A DNA stretch of 64,000 nucleotides from Rhodococcoides fascians NBRC 12155 = LMG 3623 (GTDB lineage: Bacteria; Actinomycetota; Actinomycetes; Mycobacteriales; Mycobacteriaceae), in the NCBI RefSeq assembly GCF_001894785.1, contig NZ_BCWW01000001.1:186001-250000 (forward strand), given 5' to 3'. The position numbers and the translations under genes were made by a program. Positions within the stretch are counted from its first letter, which is position 1; each line of letters begins with the position of its first letter. Below, piece after piece: positions 47,513 through 58,288 of the stretch. Below the pieces are notes generated by a model. It worked only from the letters and a program-made list of their open reading frames with translations. It was not told where the DNA came from and did not search any database.

Positions 47513-49045
47513 GTGAACGACGATCCGGATGCGCTTGCGCGCATCTGGCCCGAGGTAGTCGCGGAGCTGACGTCCGACCGACACAGTGGGTCGCCGCTGA
47601 CCAAGGGCCAGAAGGCCTGGCTCGCGCTGGTCAAACCGCTCACGTTGACTCAGGGCTTCGCTCTGCTCGCCGTCCCGTCGACCTTCGCTCAGGAAGCGAT
47701 CGAACGTGACCTGCGCGAACCCATCCTGGGAGCCCTGGGGCGTCATCTGGGACAGGGTGTCGAAGGTCTCGGCGTTCGGATCTCCGCCCCCGAGGACGAG
47801 AAGCTCGAAACCGAGCGCTCGACGTATCCCGATGCCGTCAGTTCCCCGACGTACCGGCGCCGCGTCCTGACCAGCAGAGACGACGAGCCGTCGGACTCCG
47901 AGACCGCCGATTACGAGGAAGTGGACGACGAGCGGGAAGCCCTCGCCAGCGTCCAGAACTCGTGGCCGACGTACTTCACCAAACCACCGGAGTCGACGCC
48001 ACCGTCGTCGGGTGCCAACAGCCTCAACTCGAAGTACACCTTCGACACGTTCGTGATCGGCGCCTCCAACCGGTTCGCGCACGCCGCCGCGGTCGCCATC
48101 GCCGAAGCACCCGCCCGGGCGTACAACCCGTTGTTCGTGTGGGGGGCATCGGGCCTGGGCAAGACGCACCTGCTGCACGCGGCCGGTCACTACGCGCAGC
48201 GCCTGTTCCCGGGCATGCGCGTGAAGTACGTCTCCACCGAAGAATTCACCAACGACTTCATCAACAGTCTCCGTGACGACCGCAAGGTGGCGTTCAAGCG
48301 CCGCTACCGCGAGACCGACGTGCTGCTGGTCGACGACATTCAGTTCATCGAGGGCAAGGAAGGTATCCAGGAAGAGTTCTTCCACACCTTCAACACGCTG
48401 CACAACGCCAACAAGCAAATCGTCGTCTCGTCCGACCGACCACCCAAACAGTTGGCGACCCTCGAGGAGCGGCTGCGTACCCGCTTCGAGTGGGGCCTGA
48501 TCACCGACGTCCAGCCACCGGAGCTCGAGACGCGGATCGCCATTCTGAGCAAGAAGGCTCGGATGGATCGACTCGACGTGCCGCACGACGTCCTGGAGCT
48601 GATCGCCAGCCGCATCGAGCGCAACATCCGCGAGCTCGAAGGCGCCCTCATTCGCGTGACGGCATTCGCCTCGTTGAACGGACAGGCCCTCGACCTCACC
48701 CTCGCCGAGGTCGTCCTACGTGACCTGATTCCCGATTCGTCCAGCTTGGAAATCAACGCGGCCACGATCATGGCCGTCACCGCGGAGTACTTCGACACCT
48801 CCATCGAGGACCTGTGCGGGCCGGGTAAGGCCCGAGCGTTGGCCATGGCCAGGCAGATAGCGATGTATCTCTGCAGAGAGCTCACCGACCTGTCACTACC
48901 GAAGATCGGTCAGACGTTCGGCCGAGATCACACGACGGTGATGTACGCGGACAAGAAGATTCGCAAGGAAATGACCGAGCGTCGCAAGGTCTACGACCAG
49001 GTCCAGGAGTTGACGGCGCGTATCAAGCAGCGCTCGAAGCGATAG
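47513..49045 (+). CDS. dnaA: Chromosomal replication initiator DnaA
   Basis: A 510-residue DnaA. Domain I spans about residues 1-90, an acidic linker follows to about 165, and the AAA+ domain III lies at about 175-380 (Walker [16 protein letters not shown], Walker [16 protein letters not shown]). Domain IV ends the protein with the DNA-binding signature [18 protein letters not shown]. It binds DnaA boxes and opens oriC. GTG at 47513 has GGAGGG six bases upstream and begins [15 protein letters not shown], like mycobacterial MTDDPGSG; the open frame starts 77 codons earlier in the promoter region. Confidence 0.98.
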   Translation: MNDDPDALARIWPEVVAELTSDRHSGSPLTKGQKAWLALVKPLTLTQGFALLAVPSTFAQEAIERDLREPILGALGRHLGQGVEGLGVRISAPEDEKLETERSTYPDAVSSPTYRRRVLTSRDDEPSDSETADYEEVDDEREALASVQNSWPTYFTKPPESTPPSSGANSLNSKYTFDTFVIGASNRFAHAAAVAIAEAPARAYNPLFVWGASGLGKTHLLHAAGHYAQRLFPGMRVKYVSTEEFTNDFINSLRDDRKVAFKRRYRETDVLLVDDIQFIEGKEGIQEEFFHTFNTLHNANKQIVVSSDRPPKQLATLEERLRTRFEWGLITDVQPPELETRIAILSKKARMDRLDVPHDVLELIASRIERNIRELEGALIRVTAFASLNGQALDLTLAEVVLRDLIPDSSSLEINAATIMAVTAEYFDTSIEDLCGPGKARALAMARQIAMYLCRELTDLSLPKIGQTFGRDHTTVMYADKKIRKEMTERRKVYDQVQELTARIKQRSKR

Positions 49046-49066
49046 CTCCACAGTCCTTCGGCAACG

Positions 49067-49113
49067 ACGGCGACGGCGCCGATTCCCATCGCGGGGGTCG
49101 GTGCCGTCGCCGT
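49067..49113 (+). terminator. dnaA terminator
   Basis: An 11-bp perfect stem (ACGGCGACGGC / GCCGTCGCCGT), extended by four further pairs with one mismatch, ends in GTTTTCG. It lies 21 bp after the dnaA stop. Confidence 0.75.
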
Positions 49114-49263
49114 TTTCGTCGGTGATCGGTGCCGCCTCGGTTCGACTCGGGCGTCGATCGAACACGATCTCCAGTCGATTCCGGATCGAATCTGGGTCGA
49201 TTCCGCGCCGATTCTGGGCCGAATCGGATGACATTTCGGAGCCGACGACCATTGATTCACACC

Positions 49264-49284
49264 TGTGGATAACCATGTGGACAA
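49264..49284 (-). promoter_or_regulatory. DnaA boxes in oriC
   Basis: TGTGGATAA and TGTGGACAA, both oriented on the minus strand and 3 bp apart, match the TT(A/G)TCCACA box. Confidence 0.85.
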
Positions 49285-49440
49285 CCGTCGACTTCTGGGG
49301 ATGGAATGTGGGCGCCTGTGCACCGATGCGATTGGTCCACAGGCAGCCGTCCGTCAACCGCAGATTGGTCCCGAGTTCATCCCCACGACACCACGCCTAG
49401 CCACCAGCGTCGCGAGGGCTCCATGCACAGATTGCACAGG

Positions 49441-49489
49441 ACCTATTAATACTTCTGTTTTCTCCTTGAAAGAACTTCTTTGAAAACAG
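49441..49489. other. AT-rich candidate DNA unwinding element
   Basis: The only strongly AT-rich stretch in oriC. It includes TATTAATA-like sequence, nested inverted repeats CTGTTTTC/GAAAACAG (49455-49462, 49482-49489) and AAAGAAcTTCTTT. It lies 160 bp downstream of the DnaA boxes. Confidence 0.55.
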
Positions 49490-49704
49490 GTGTTGGGGAA
49501 CGATCCGTTCACAGCCCCCTTCCGACGACCGCATCGGTGCCCTTCGCGGCCTCGCCCGAGCTTTCAACTTCGTCTCGAAGGGCATACGGTGTGCTTGCGC
49601 TGGATGTGCCAGACTCGTCGTTGCATCGGTTGGAGCCGCGACGATCGTGGTCGCACCGCTCGACTGTGCACACGAATGCCCCGAACGAGAGGAAATGCCG
49701 AGCG

Positions 49705-50889
49705 ATGGAGCTTGGAAGTTTGAAGTTTCGCGTTGCTCGTGAAGATTTTTCCGATTCCGTGGCGTGGGTGGCCCGCAGCCTGCCGTCCCGGCCGCCCGTT
49801 CCCGTTCTCGGTGGCGTTCTGCTTGCTGCCGACGAACAGGGTCTGACGGTCTCGGGCTTCGATTACGAGGTCTCCGCCCAGGTGAAGGTTTCGGCCGAAG
49901 TGGCCACCGCAGGACGAGTTCTGGTGTCGGGCAAGCTACTTGCCGATATCACCAAGTCGTTGCCGAACAAGCCCGTCGACGTCACCGTCGACGGGACTCG
50001 CGTTCTCGTCAACTGCGGAAGCGCAAAATTCTCGCTGCCGACGATGCCGGTCGAGGACTATCCTCAGCTACCCGAGTTGCCCAGCAACACCGGTTCGCTG
50101 GCCGGTGATGTCTTCTCCGAGGCAATTGCCCAGGTCGCCATTGCGGCGGGCAAGGACGACACGCTTCCCATGCTGACCGGTATCCGTGTCGAGATCGACG
50201 GCACCAACGTCGTGCTGGCTGCGACCGACCGATTCCGGTTGGCGGTTCGTGAGGTCGACTGGACTCCCGCCGGCGCCGACACCACCACTGCAGTGCTGAT
50301 TCCGGCGAAGACCCTGTCCGAGTCGGCCAAGACTCTCGGCGGCAACGCGGGTTCGCCCGTCGAGCTCGCTCTCGGTTCGGGTTCCTCCATCGGGAGCGAC
50401 GGTTTGCTCGGAATCGTCAGCGACGGGCGCCGCACGACCACGCGTCTGCTCGATGCGGAATTCCCGAAGTTCCGTCAGTTGCTCCCGGCAGAGCACACCG
50501 CCGTCGCAACACTCGAGATCGCGTCGCTGGTCGAGGCCATCAAGCGCGTGGCGTTGGTCGCCGAACGCGGTGCGCAGGTGCGCCTGGAATTCAACGCCGA
50601 AGGTGTGCTGCTCTCGGCAGGCGGCGACGATGCCGGCCGGGCCGAGGAAGCTCTGCCGGCCGACTTCCAGGGTGAGGCGCTCACCATTGCGTTCAACCCG
50701 GGGTACCTCATCGACGGCCTGTCCTCCTTGCACAGCGAAAAGGTCACGTTCGGTTTCACCACCCCGAGTCGGCCTGCAGTGCTGCGTCCGACGTCGGACG
50801 AGGAGCTGGTGCCCGACGATTCCGGCAAGTTCGCGGCGCCTCAGTCCCAATACACCTATCTGTTGATGCCGGTCAGGCTGCCGGGCTGA
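49705..50889 (+). CDS. dnaN: DNA polymerase III beta subunit (sliding clamp)
   Basis: A 394-residue clamp made of three similar domains. It begins [26 protein letters not shown] and contains [44 protein letters not shown] and [12 protein letters not shown], and ends [13 protein letters not shown], the conserved C-terminal MPMR-type motif. It encircles DNA and tethers polymerase III. ATG at 49705 follows GAGAGGAAA; the frame extends back to 49480 through oriC DNA without support. gnd follows after 104 bp. Confidence 0.97.
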   Translation: MELGSLKFRVAREDFSDSVAWVARSLPSRPPVPVLGGVLLAADEQGLTVSGFDYEVSAQVKVSAEVATAGRVLVSGKLLADITKSLPNKPVDVTVDGTRVLVNCGSAKFSLPTMPVEDYPQLPELPSNTGSLAGDVFSEAIAQVAIAAGKDDTLPMLTGIRVEIDGTNVVLAATDRFRLAVREVDWTPAGADTTTAVLIPAKTLSESAKTLGGNAGSPVELALGSGSSIGSDGLLGIVSDGRRTTTRLLDAEFPKFRQLLPAEHTAVATLEIASLVEAIKRVALVAERGAQVRLEFNAEGVLLSAGGDDAGRAEEALPADFQGEALTIAFNPGYLIDGLSSLHSEKVTFGFTTPSRPAVLRPTSDEELVPDDSGKFAAPQSQYTYLLMPVRLPG

Positions 50890-50993
50890 TCCTGCCTGGT
50901 TACTGTTGAAGTTGCGGGATCGGACGAGTCGTTCCGCCGACTCCACTCCCGCTCGACCGGAATTACACCTGACACAGACAAGGACGCTTCCTC

Positions 50994-51920
50994 ATGCAGC
51001 TGGGCTTGGTCGGTCTCGGAAAAATGGGCTTCAACATGCGCGAGCGGCTGCGCGAGCACGGCCACGAGGTCATCGGTTACGACCCGAGGCCCGAGGTGAC
51101 GGACACTCCGTCGCTCGCCGGTCTCGCGGAATCCCTCACCGCTCCCCGGGTGGTGTGGGTGATGGTGCCCTCCGGCCAGATCACTCGGGACACCATCATC
51201 GGGCTCGGGGATGTTCTCGAACCGGGCGACCTGGTGATCGACGGTGGAAACTCACGTTTCACCGACGACAAGCCCAACGCAGAACTGTTGGACGCCAAGG
51301 GAATCGGTTACATCGATGCCGGAGTTTCGGGCGGTGTCTGGGGATTGAAGAACGGCTACGGCCTGATGGTCGGCGGCGACGACGAGCACGTTGCACGCGC
51401 GATGCCGATCTTCGACGCCCTGCGTCCGGAAGGGGAGCGCGCGGACGGTTTCGTCCACGCCGGCCCTGTCGGTGCCGGGCATTACTCGAAGATGGTGCAC
51501 AACGGCATCGAATACGGTCTGATGCAGGCGTACGCCGAGGGCTACGAGATCCTCGAGGCCGAAGAATTGGTGCAGGACGTGCAGGGCGTACTGCGGGCCT
51601 GGAGCAAGGGCACCGTCGTGCGGTCGTGGCTGCTCGATCTGTTGGTCGAGGCACTCGGTCAGGATCCGGAGTTCAGTGAGATCTCGGGGTACACCGAGGA
51701 CTCCGGCGAGGGTCGATGGACCGTCGAGGAGGCCATTCGGCATGCCGTACCAGCCCCGGTCATCTCCGCAGCTCTGTTCGCGAGATTCGCTTCGCGACAA
51801 GAAGATTCGCCTGCAATGAAGGCAGTGTCGGCGTTGCGGAACCAGTTCGGCGGGCATGCCGTCAAGAAGGCGGATGCGGACGAGACACTGCGCGCACCCG
51901 CGCCGAAGAACACCGAGTAA
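50994..51920 (+). CDS. gnd: 6-phosphogluconate dehydrogenase, short (YqeC-like) type
   Basis: A 308-residue decarboxylating dehydrogenase converting 6-phosphogluconate to ribulose 5-phosphate. It starts MQLGLVGLGKMGFNMRERL (Rossmann GxGxxG). VIDGGNS near 80, DAGVSGGVWGLKNGYGLMVGG near 105 and HYSKMVHNGIEYGLMQAYAEG near 163 (catalytic Lys and His-Asn-Gly) are family marks. The short form of about 300 residues is often NAD-linked. This gene sits between dnaN and recF in Rhodococcus and relatives. The recF GTG follows its TAA directly. Confidence 0.95.
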   Translation: MQLGLVGLGKMGFNMRERLREHGHEVIGYDPRPEVTDTPSLAGLAESLTAPRVVWVMVPSGQITRDTIIGLGDVLEPGDLVIDGGNSRFTDDKPNAELLDAKGIGYIDAGVSGGVWGLKNGYGLMVGGDDEHVARAMPIFDALRPEGERADGFVHAGPVGAGHYSKMVHNGIEYGLMQAYAEGYEILEAEELVQDVQGVLRAWSKGTVVRSWLLDLLVEALGQDPEFSEISGYTEDSGEGRWTVEEAIRHAVPAPVISAALFARFASRQEDSPAMKAVSALRNQFGGHAVKKADADETLRAPAPKNTE

Positions 51921-53153
51921 GTGTTCGTCCGGTCTTTGCAACTTCACGATTTCCGGTCCTGGGACGACGTCATCGTCGACCTGGGCCCGGGATCGACCGT
52001 GTTCGTCGGGCCCAACGGCCACGGTAAGACCAACCTGCTGGAATCACTCGGTTATCTGTCGACGCTGTCCTCGCACCGGGTCTCGACCGATGCGCCCATG
52101 ATCAGGGCAGGTGCGTCCACCGCGTTCGTCGGCAGCGCCGTGGTCAACCACGGACGCGAGTTGATCATCGACGTCGAACTGCTCGAGGGCAAGGCGAACA
52201 AGGCGAGGATGAACAGGTCTCCGCTGCGTCGGCCACGAGAGATTCTGGGTGTGCTCCAGAGTGTGTTGTTCGCACCCGAGGACCTGTCTCTGGTGCGCGG
52301 CGACCCGAGTGAGCGCCGGCGGTATCTGGACGAGCTGCTCACCACCAGAATTCCTCGAATGGCCGCTGTGCGTTCAGATTACGACAAGGTGCTGCGTCAG
52401 CGGTCGGTACTGCTCAAGACCGCCAGCGGGGCGTTGCGCCGAGGCTCGTCGTCCACCGACGGCTCGAGCGCTCTGGCCACGCTCGATGTCTGGGACGGCC
52501 ATCTTGCTGCCCACGGTGCCCGATTGCTGTCGGCCAGAATATCTTTGGTACACGAGCTGATGCCCTTCGTGCAGCAGGCCTACGAGTCGATCGCGCCGGA
52601 ATCGCGGCTCGCCACGTTGTCCTATCGCTGCAGTCTCGCCGAGGCACTGCCGCCGGAATTCTCCGATGCCGGCCGAGCACCGGAGTCCGACGACGTCGAC
52701 GTGCTGGAAGCTGCTTTCCTACACCAGCTTTCGGTGATGAGGCAGCGAGAGATCGAACGTGGGGTGTGTCTGGTCGGTCCCCATCGAGACGATCTGGAAT
52801 TGATGCTCGGCGACCGACCCACCAAAGGCTTTGCCAGCCACGGTGAATCGTGGTCGTACGCACTCTCTCTTCGGCTCGGCTCCTTTTCGTTGCTGCGCGA
52901 GGACGGGACCGACCCCGTCCTGATGCTCGACGACGTGTTCGCCGAGCTCGACCGCAAGCGGCGCACGGCCCTGGCGGCGGTCGCGGCCGACGCGGAACAG
53001 GTACTGATCACCGCCGCGGTTCCAGAGGACGTGCCACCCGAACTCGATGCACGACGCTACGGTGTCGAGGCTCGTCAGGGATCCGATTCCGGTGCAGCAG
53101 GCCGTATTTCGACCATCACCGAGCTGTCGACGTCGGAGAGTGAGGTGTCATGA
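51921..53153 (+). CDS. recF: DNA replication and repair protein RecF
   Basis: A 410-residue SMC-like ATPase. Walker A is [14 protein letters not shown] near residue 29 and the C-terminal signature and Walker B parts are [15 protein letters not shown] and [13 protein letters not shown] near 330. It loads RecA at single-strand gaps. GTG at 51921 is the base after the gnd stop, and its stop overlaps the next ATG by 4 bp (ATGA), so translation is coupled across gnd-recF-dciA. Confidence 0.96.
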   Translation: MFVRSLQLHDFRSWDDVIVDLGPGSTVFVGPNGHGKTNLLESLGYLSTLSSHRVSTDAPMIRAGASTAFVGSAVVNHGRELIIDVELLEGKANKARMNRSPLRRPREILGVLQSVLFAPEDLSLVRGDPSERRRYLDELLTTRIPRMAAVRSDYDKVLRQRSVLLKTASGALRRGSSSTDGSSALATLDVWDGHLAAHGARLLSARISLVHELMPFVQQAYESIAPESRLATLSYRCSLAEALPPEFSDAGRAPESDDVDVLEAAFLHQLSVMRQREIERGVCLVGPHRDDLELMLGDRPTKGFASHGESWSYALSLRLGSFSLLREDGTDPVLMLDDVFAELDRKRRTALAAVAADAEQVLITAAVPEDVPPELDARRYGVEARQGSDSGAAGRISTITELSTSESEVS

Positions 53154-53710
53154 GCGACGACACGAATTCACCGGCACCGGATGAGCAGCCGGAGTTGAAG
53201 GGCGTCGACCTTGCGCGTCGGGCGCTCGAAGATGCCCGGGCTGCGGCCAAGGCGAGCGGCAAGTCGGTCGGTCAAGGTCGTTCGTCACCGACCGGGGGTG
53301 TCCGGGCACTGCGGGGGCGTCGACGACGGGGTTGGTCGGGGGCGGGCCCCGACGATCGAGATCCGCAGGCGTTCGGCGCACTGGCGAATTCGATCGCGTC
53401 CAAACGCGGTTGGTCGGCCAAGGTATCCGAGGGTGCCGTGCTGGGGCGGTGGCCCAGCGTCGTCGGTGAGGACATCTCGGCACACGCCGACCCCACCGGC
53501 CTCAAGGACGGAGTGCTCAGTATCTCCGCCGAGTCGACTGCGTGGGCGACGCAGCTTCGATTGATGCAGTCGCAGATTCTGGCGAAGATCGCGGCGGCGG
53601 TGGGCCACGGTGTGGTGACGTCGCTTCGGATCACCGGGCCGACGACGCAGAGCTGGCGAAAAGGCGAGCGCCACGTCAAAGGTCGTGGTCCGCGGGACAC
53701 CTACGGATAG
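53150..53710 (+). CDS. DciA-like (DUF721) protein
   Basis: A 186-residue protein. The first 65 residues are basic and disordered; residues about 75-175 form the DUF721/DciA fold ([48 protein letters not shown] in outline, with [15 protein letters not shown] as its core). DciA loads or regulates the replicative helicase in bacteria lacking DnaC/DnaI. It corresponds to M. tuberculosis Rv0004 by position. It overlaps recF by 4 bp. Confidence 0.9.
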   Translation: MSDDTNSPAPDEQPELKGVDLARRALEDARAAAKASGKSVGQGRSSPTGGVRALRGRRRRGWSGAGPDDRDPQAFGALANSIASKRGWSAKVSEGAVLGRWPSVVGEDISAHADPTGLKDGVLSISAESTAWATQLRLMQSQILAKIAAAVGHGVVTSLRITGPTTQSWRKGERHVKGRGPRDTYG

Positions 53711-53877
53711 TGACTGTTCCCAATGCGCCTTCGACGTAGCCCCTGGTCCAGGTGATCCTCAACAGATGTTGGGGGCAGTGTTGCTGTGAGACAGTTGGTA
53801 TGCGTAGCGTGATTCGGGACACGCAACGGTCGGGGGACCGAATACTGTTCCATGCGGCCATCGGACGAGGAGAAGTT

Positions 53878-54795
53878 GTGTCTGCACCTACGAAGAAGGC
53901 GTCGACAACGGCGGTCGACGTCGATGGGACCCCCGAAGACAGAGTGGTTCTGCACGCTCGGAACGTCGAATTCGATTGGGAAACTCTGCCGCTGCACTAT
54001 ATGGACGGCAATCCCCTGGCCACCCACCTGATCAACGTGATGCACCTGCTTCTGCCCGAGGGCGAGGAGTGGTTCGTGCGCACGTTCAAAGAGGCGTTGC
54101 CGCTCATCCACGACGATCAGTTGCGCGACGACGTGATCGGCTTCATCGGCCAGGAAGCCATGCATGCACAGGCCCACACCGAGGTCCACGATCAGCTTCG
54201 GGCCCACGGCATCGATGTCGATCCGTACGTCGACCAGATGAAGTTCCTGTTCGGACGCGCACTCGGCAATCGCTCGGGCCACGGCCAGAACAGCCTGGTG
54301 GAGCGGCTGGCCTTGATCGCAGCCGCCGAGCATCTGACCGCGTTCCTCGGCGACTGGGTCCTCAACGCGCGCGAGCTCGACGAAGCCGACGTCGATCCGG
54401 TCATGCTCGATCTGTTGCGGTGGCACGGCGCCGAAGAAGTGGAGCATCGTTCGGTGGCATACGAGGTGATGCGCTACTTCGACGTTCGGCCGGCCCGGCG
54501 TATCCGTACCTACGTGGTCATTGCACCCACTCTCGTCTGGTTCTGGACGCGTGGCGTGCGCTACCTCATGAGCCAGGATCCGACGTTGGCGCATCTGTCG
54601 CCGAAGGAGCGCACGCCGTCGTTCCGTGAATTCCGACGCGTCGCCAAGTCCGGTCTGTTTCCGACGCCGATGTCCATGGTCAAGGCGTCCCTGCGGTACT
54701 TCAAGAGCACATATCACCCGTCTCAGGAAGGCTCGACGGCCCAGGCCGTGCAGTATCTCGCCACCTCGCCGGCGGCGCGGTCCGCTGATCGATGA
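53878..54795 (+). CDS. Metal-dependent hydrolase-like (PF10118) protein
   Basis: A 305-residue helical protein with ferritin-like Glu/His pairs: GQEAMHAQAH near 80, AAAEHLTAFLGDW near 140 and HGAEEVEHRSVAYEVM near 175. Such ExxH patterns usually hold two metal ions. PF10118 members are called metal-dependent hydrolases without a proven reaction. GTG at 53878 has GAGGAG six bases upstream; the frame is open 42 codons earlier. Its stop overlaps the next ATG by 4 bp, so it is coupled to a ferredoxin reductase-like protein, which could supply electrons to the metal site. This pair separates dciA from gyrB. Confidence 0.82.
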   Translation: MSAPTKKASTTAVDVDGTPEDRVVLHARNVEFDWETLPLHYMDGNPLATHLINVMHLLLPEGEEWFVRTFKEALPLIHDDQLRDDVIGFIGQEAMHAQAHTEVHDQLRAHGIDVDPYVDQMKFLFGRALGNRSGHGQNSLVERLALIAAAEHLTAFLGDWVLNARELDEADVDPVMLDLLRWHGAEEVEHRSVAYEVMRYFDVRPARRIRTYVVIAPTLVWFWTRGVRYLMSQDPTLAHLSPKERTPSFREFRRVAKSGLFPTPMSMVKASLRYFKSTYHPSQEGSTAQAVQYLATSPAARSADR

Positions 54796-55925
54796 CCAAA
54801 CGCACGTTGCGGAGCAGGCTCGACGCGATGGCTCGAAAGGTCGACTCGTTCCGAGTAGGCCGCACGATTCCACAGAATCTGTACGGGCGTGACGAGCCGG
54901 ATCAGACGGTCTCGCTGGTCACCGATGCACTGGACAAGTGGTTCGCCCTCCTCGACAACGGTGAGTACGACGCCTCGTTCGCGGCGCCTCCCGTCGCGCG
55001 TACCCGAGAACTGACACTGGTCTCCCGTGACGTTCTGTGCATCGACGAACAGGTCGTCCAGCTGACCTTCGCCGCCGCTGACGGGTCGGCTCTGCCGCCG
55101 TGGGCACCGGGAATGCACTTGGATTTCTACCTTCCCTCCGGTCGGCGTCGGCAGTACTCCCTGTGCGGATTGCCCAGCGACGACACGTACTCGATCGCAG
55201 TACGACTCGTGCCGGACGGCGGCGGCGGATCTCCGGAGATGCACGCGCTGACGGTCGGCACTGCGGTGTCGATCAGGGGGCCGCGCAACGGGTTTCCGTT
55301 CGTACCGTCCGAACAGGCAGTATTCGTCGCCGGTGGAATCGGCATCACCGCGATCATCTCGATGGTGCGCCGTGCCCGCGATCTGGGCATGGACTGGCAC
55401 CTCGTCTACTGCGGCCGCTCCCGCGAGTCGATGCCGTTTCTCGACGAGATCGAGGGCTGGGATCCCGCCAGGGTTACCGTGCGCACCGACGACGTGGACG
55501 GCATGCCGTCGAGCATGGATCTGTTGGGATCGACGGCCCCCGGCGGTTCGGTCTACGTATGTGGTCCGCCGCCGATGATCGACCTCGTTCGCGCCTCGTT
55601 CGACGCCCTCCCGGCCACGCATCTGCACTTCGAGCGCTTCTCACCTCCGCCGGTGAAGAACGGGACGGAATTCGAAGTGCAGCTCGTCGATTCCGGCGAA
55701 ATTCTGTCGGTCGGTGCGGAAGAGACTGCACTGCATGCCATTCGACGTATCAGGCCGGATGTCGCGTACTCGTGCCAGCAGGGTTTCTGCGGCACGTGCC
55801 GGGTGCGAGTGCTCAGCGGAACACCGCAGCATCGAGAGAATCGGCTGACGACCGAGGAGCAGCGGCACGAGATGTTGATCTGTGTCTCGCGGTCGGACGG
55901 AGAACGGATCGTCCTCGATCTGTAG
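54792..55925 (+). CDS. PDR/VanB-type flavin and 2Fe-2S oxidoreductase
   Basis: A 377-residue reductase. About 55 N-terminal residues are helical, then a flavin domain (RRQYSLCGLP near 118-127), an NAD domain (FVAGGIGITAIISMVRRA near 178 and VYVCGPPPMID near 253), and a C-terminal plant-type ferredoxin domain with CQQGFCGTCRVRVL and a final Cys near 363. Such proteins pass electrons from NAD(P)H to an oxygenase. The usual oxygenase partner is missing, but the overlapping upstream gene codes for a di-metal-type protein. The ATG overlaps that stop (ATGA). Confidence 0.9.
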   Translation: MTKRTLRSRLDAMARKVDSFRVGRTIPQNLYGRDEPDQTVSLVTDALDKWFALLDNGEYDASFAAPPVARTRELTLVSRDVLCIDEQVVQLTFAAADGSALPPWAPGMHLDFYLPSGRRRQYSLCGLPSDDTYSIAVRLVPDGGGGSPEMHALTVGTAVSIRGPRNGFPFVPSEQAVFVAGGIGITAIISMVRRARDLGMDWHLVYCGRSRESMPFLDEIEGWDPARVTVRTDDVDGMPSSMDLLGSTAPGGSVYVCGPPPMIDLVRASFDALPATHLHFERFSPPPVKNGTEFEVQLVDSGEILSVGAEETALHAIRRIRPDVAYSCQQGFCGTCRVRVLSGTPQHRENRLTTEEQRHEMLICVSRSDGERIVLDL

Positions 55926-58223
<2,298 letters not shown>

Positions 58224-58230
58224 TCGTTTC

Positions 58231-58264
58231 TCGGACGCACCGCACTCAGTGTCGGTGCGTCCGA
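58231..58264 (+). terminator. Hairpin in the gyrB-gyrA spacer
   Basis: A perfect 12-bp stem (TCGGACGCACCG / CGGTGCGTCCGA) is followed after 7 bp by TTTT. It may be an internal attenuator or a terminator with a separate gyrA promoter. Confidence 0.6.
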
Positions 58265-58288
58265 CGACCGTTTTCGAGGAGATCTTTT

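Larger units (their letters stand above)
49114..49704. other. oriC: oriC region between dnaA and dnaN
   Basis: This 591-bp non-coding segment is where mycobacterial oriC lies. It contains two near-identical 22-mers in tandem (49175-49196 and 49197-49218, 18 of 22 bases equal, each beginning TCGATTCCG and ending TCTGGG) with a partial third. DnaA boxes are TGTGGATAA (49264-49272) and TGTGGACAA (49276-49284), plus the weaker TGGTCCACA (49333-49341). An AT-rich stretch follows at about 49441-49488, with CTGTTTTC/GAAAACAG arms around AAAGAAcTTCTTT. The AT-rich part is a candidate unwinding element. Confidence 0.8.

Noticed and set aside
49480-49704. Longer dnaN start at 49480
   Set aside because: It extends into oriC; the clamp begins at [10 protein letters not shown] with an SD.
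51237-51265. GGTGGAAACTCACG in gnd as a fourth copy of the dispersed repeat
   Set aside because: Only GGAAACTC matches; it lies in conserved coding sequence (VIDGGNSRF).
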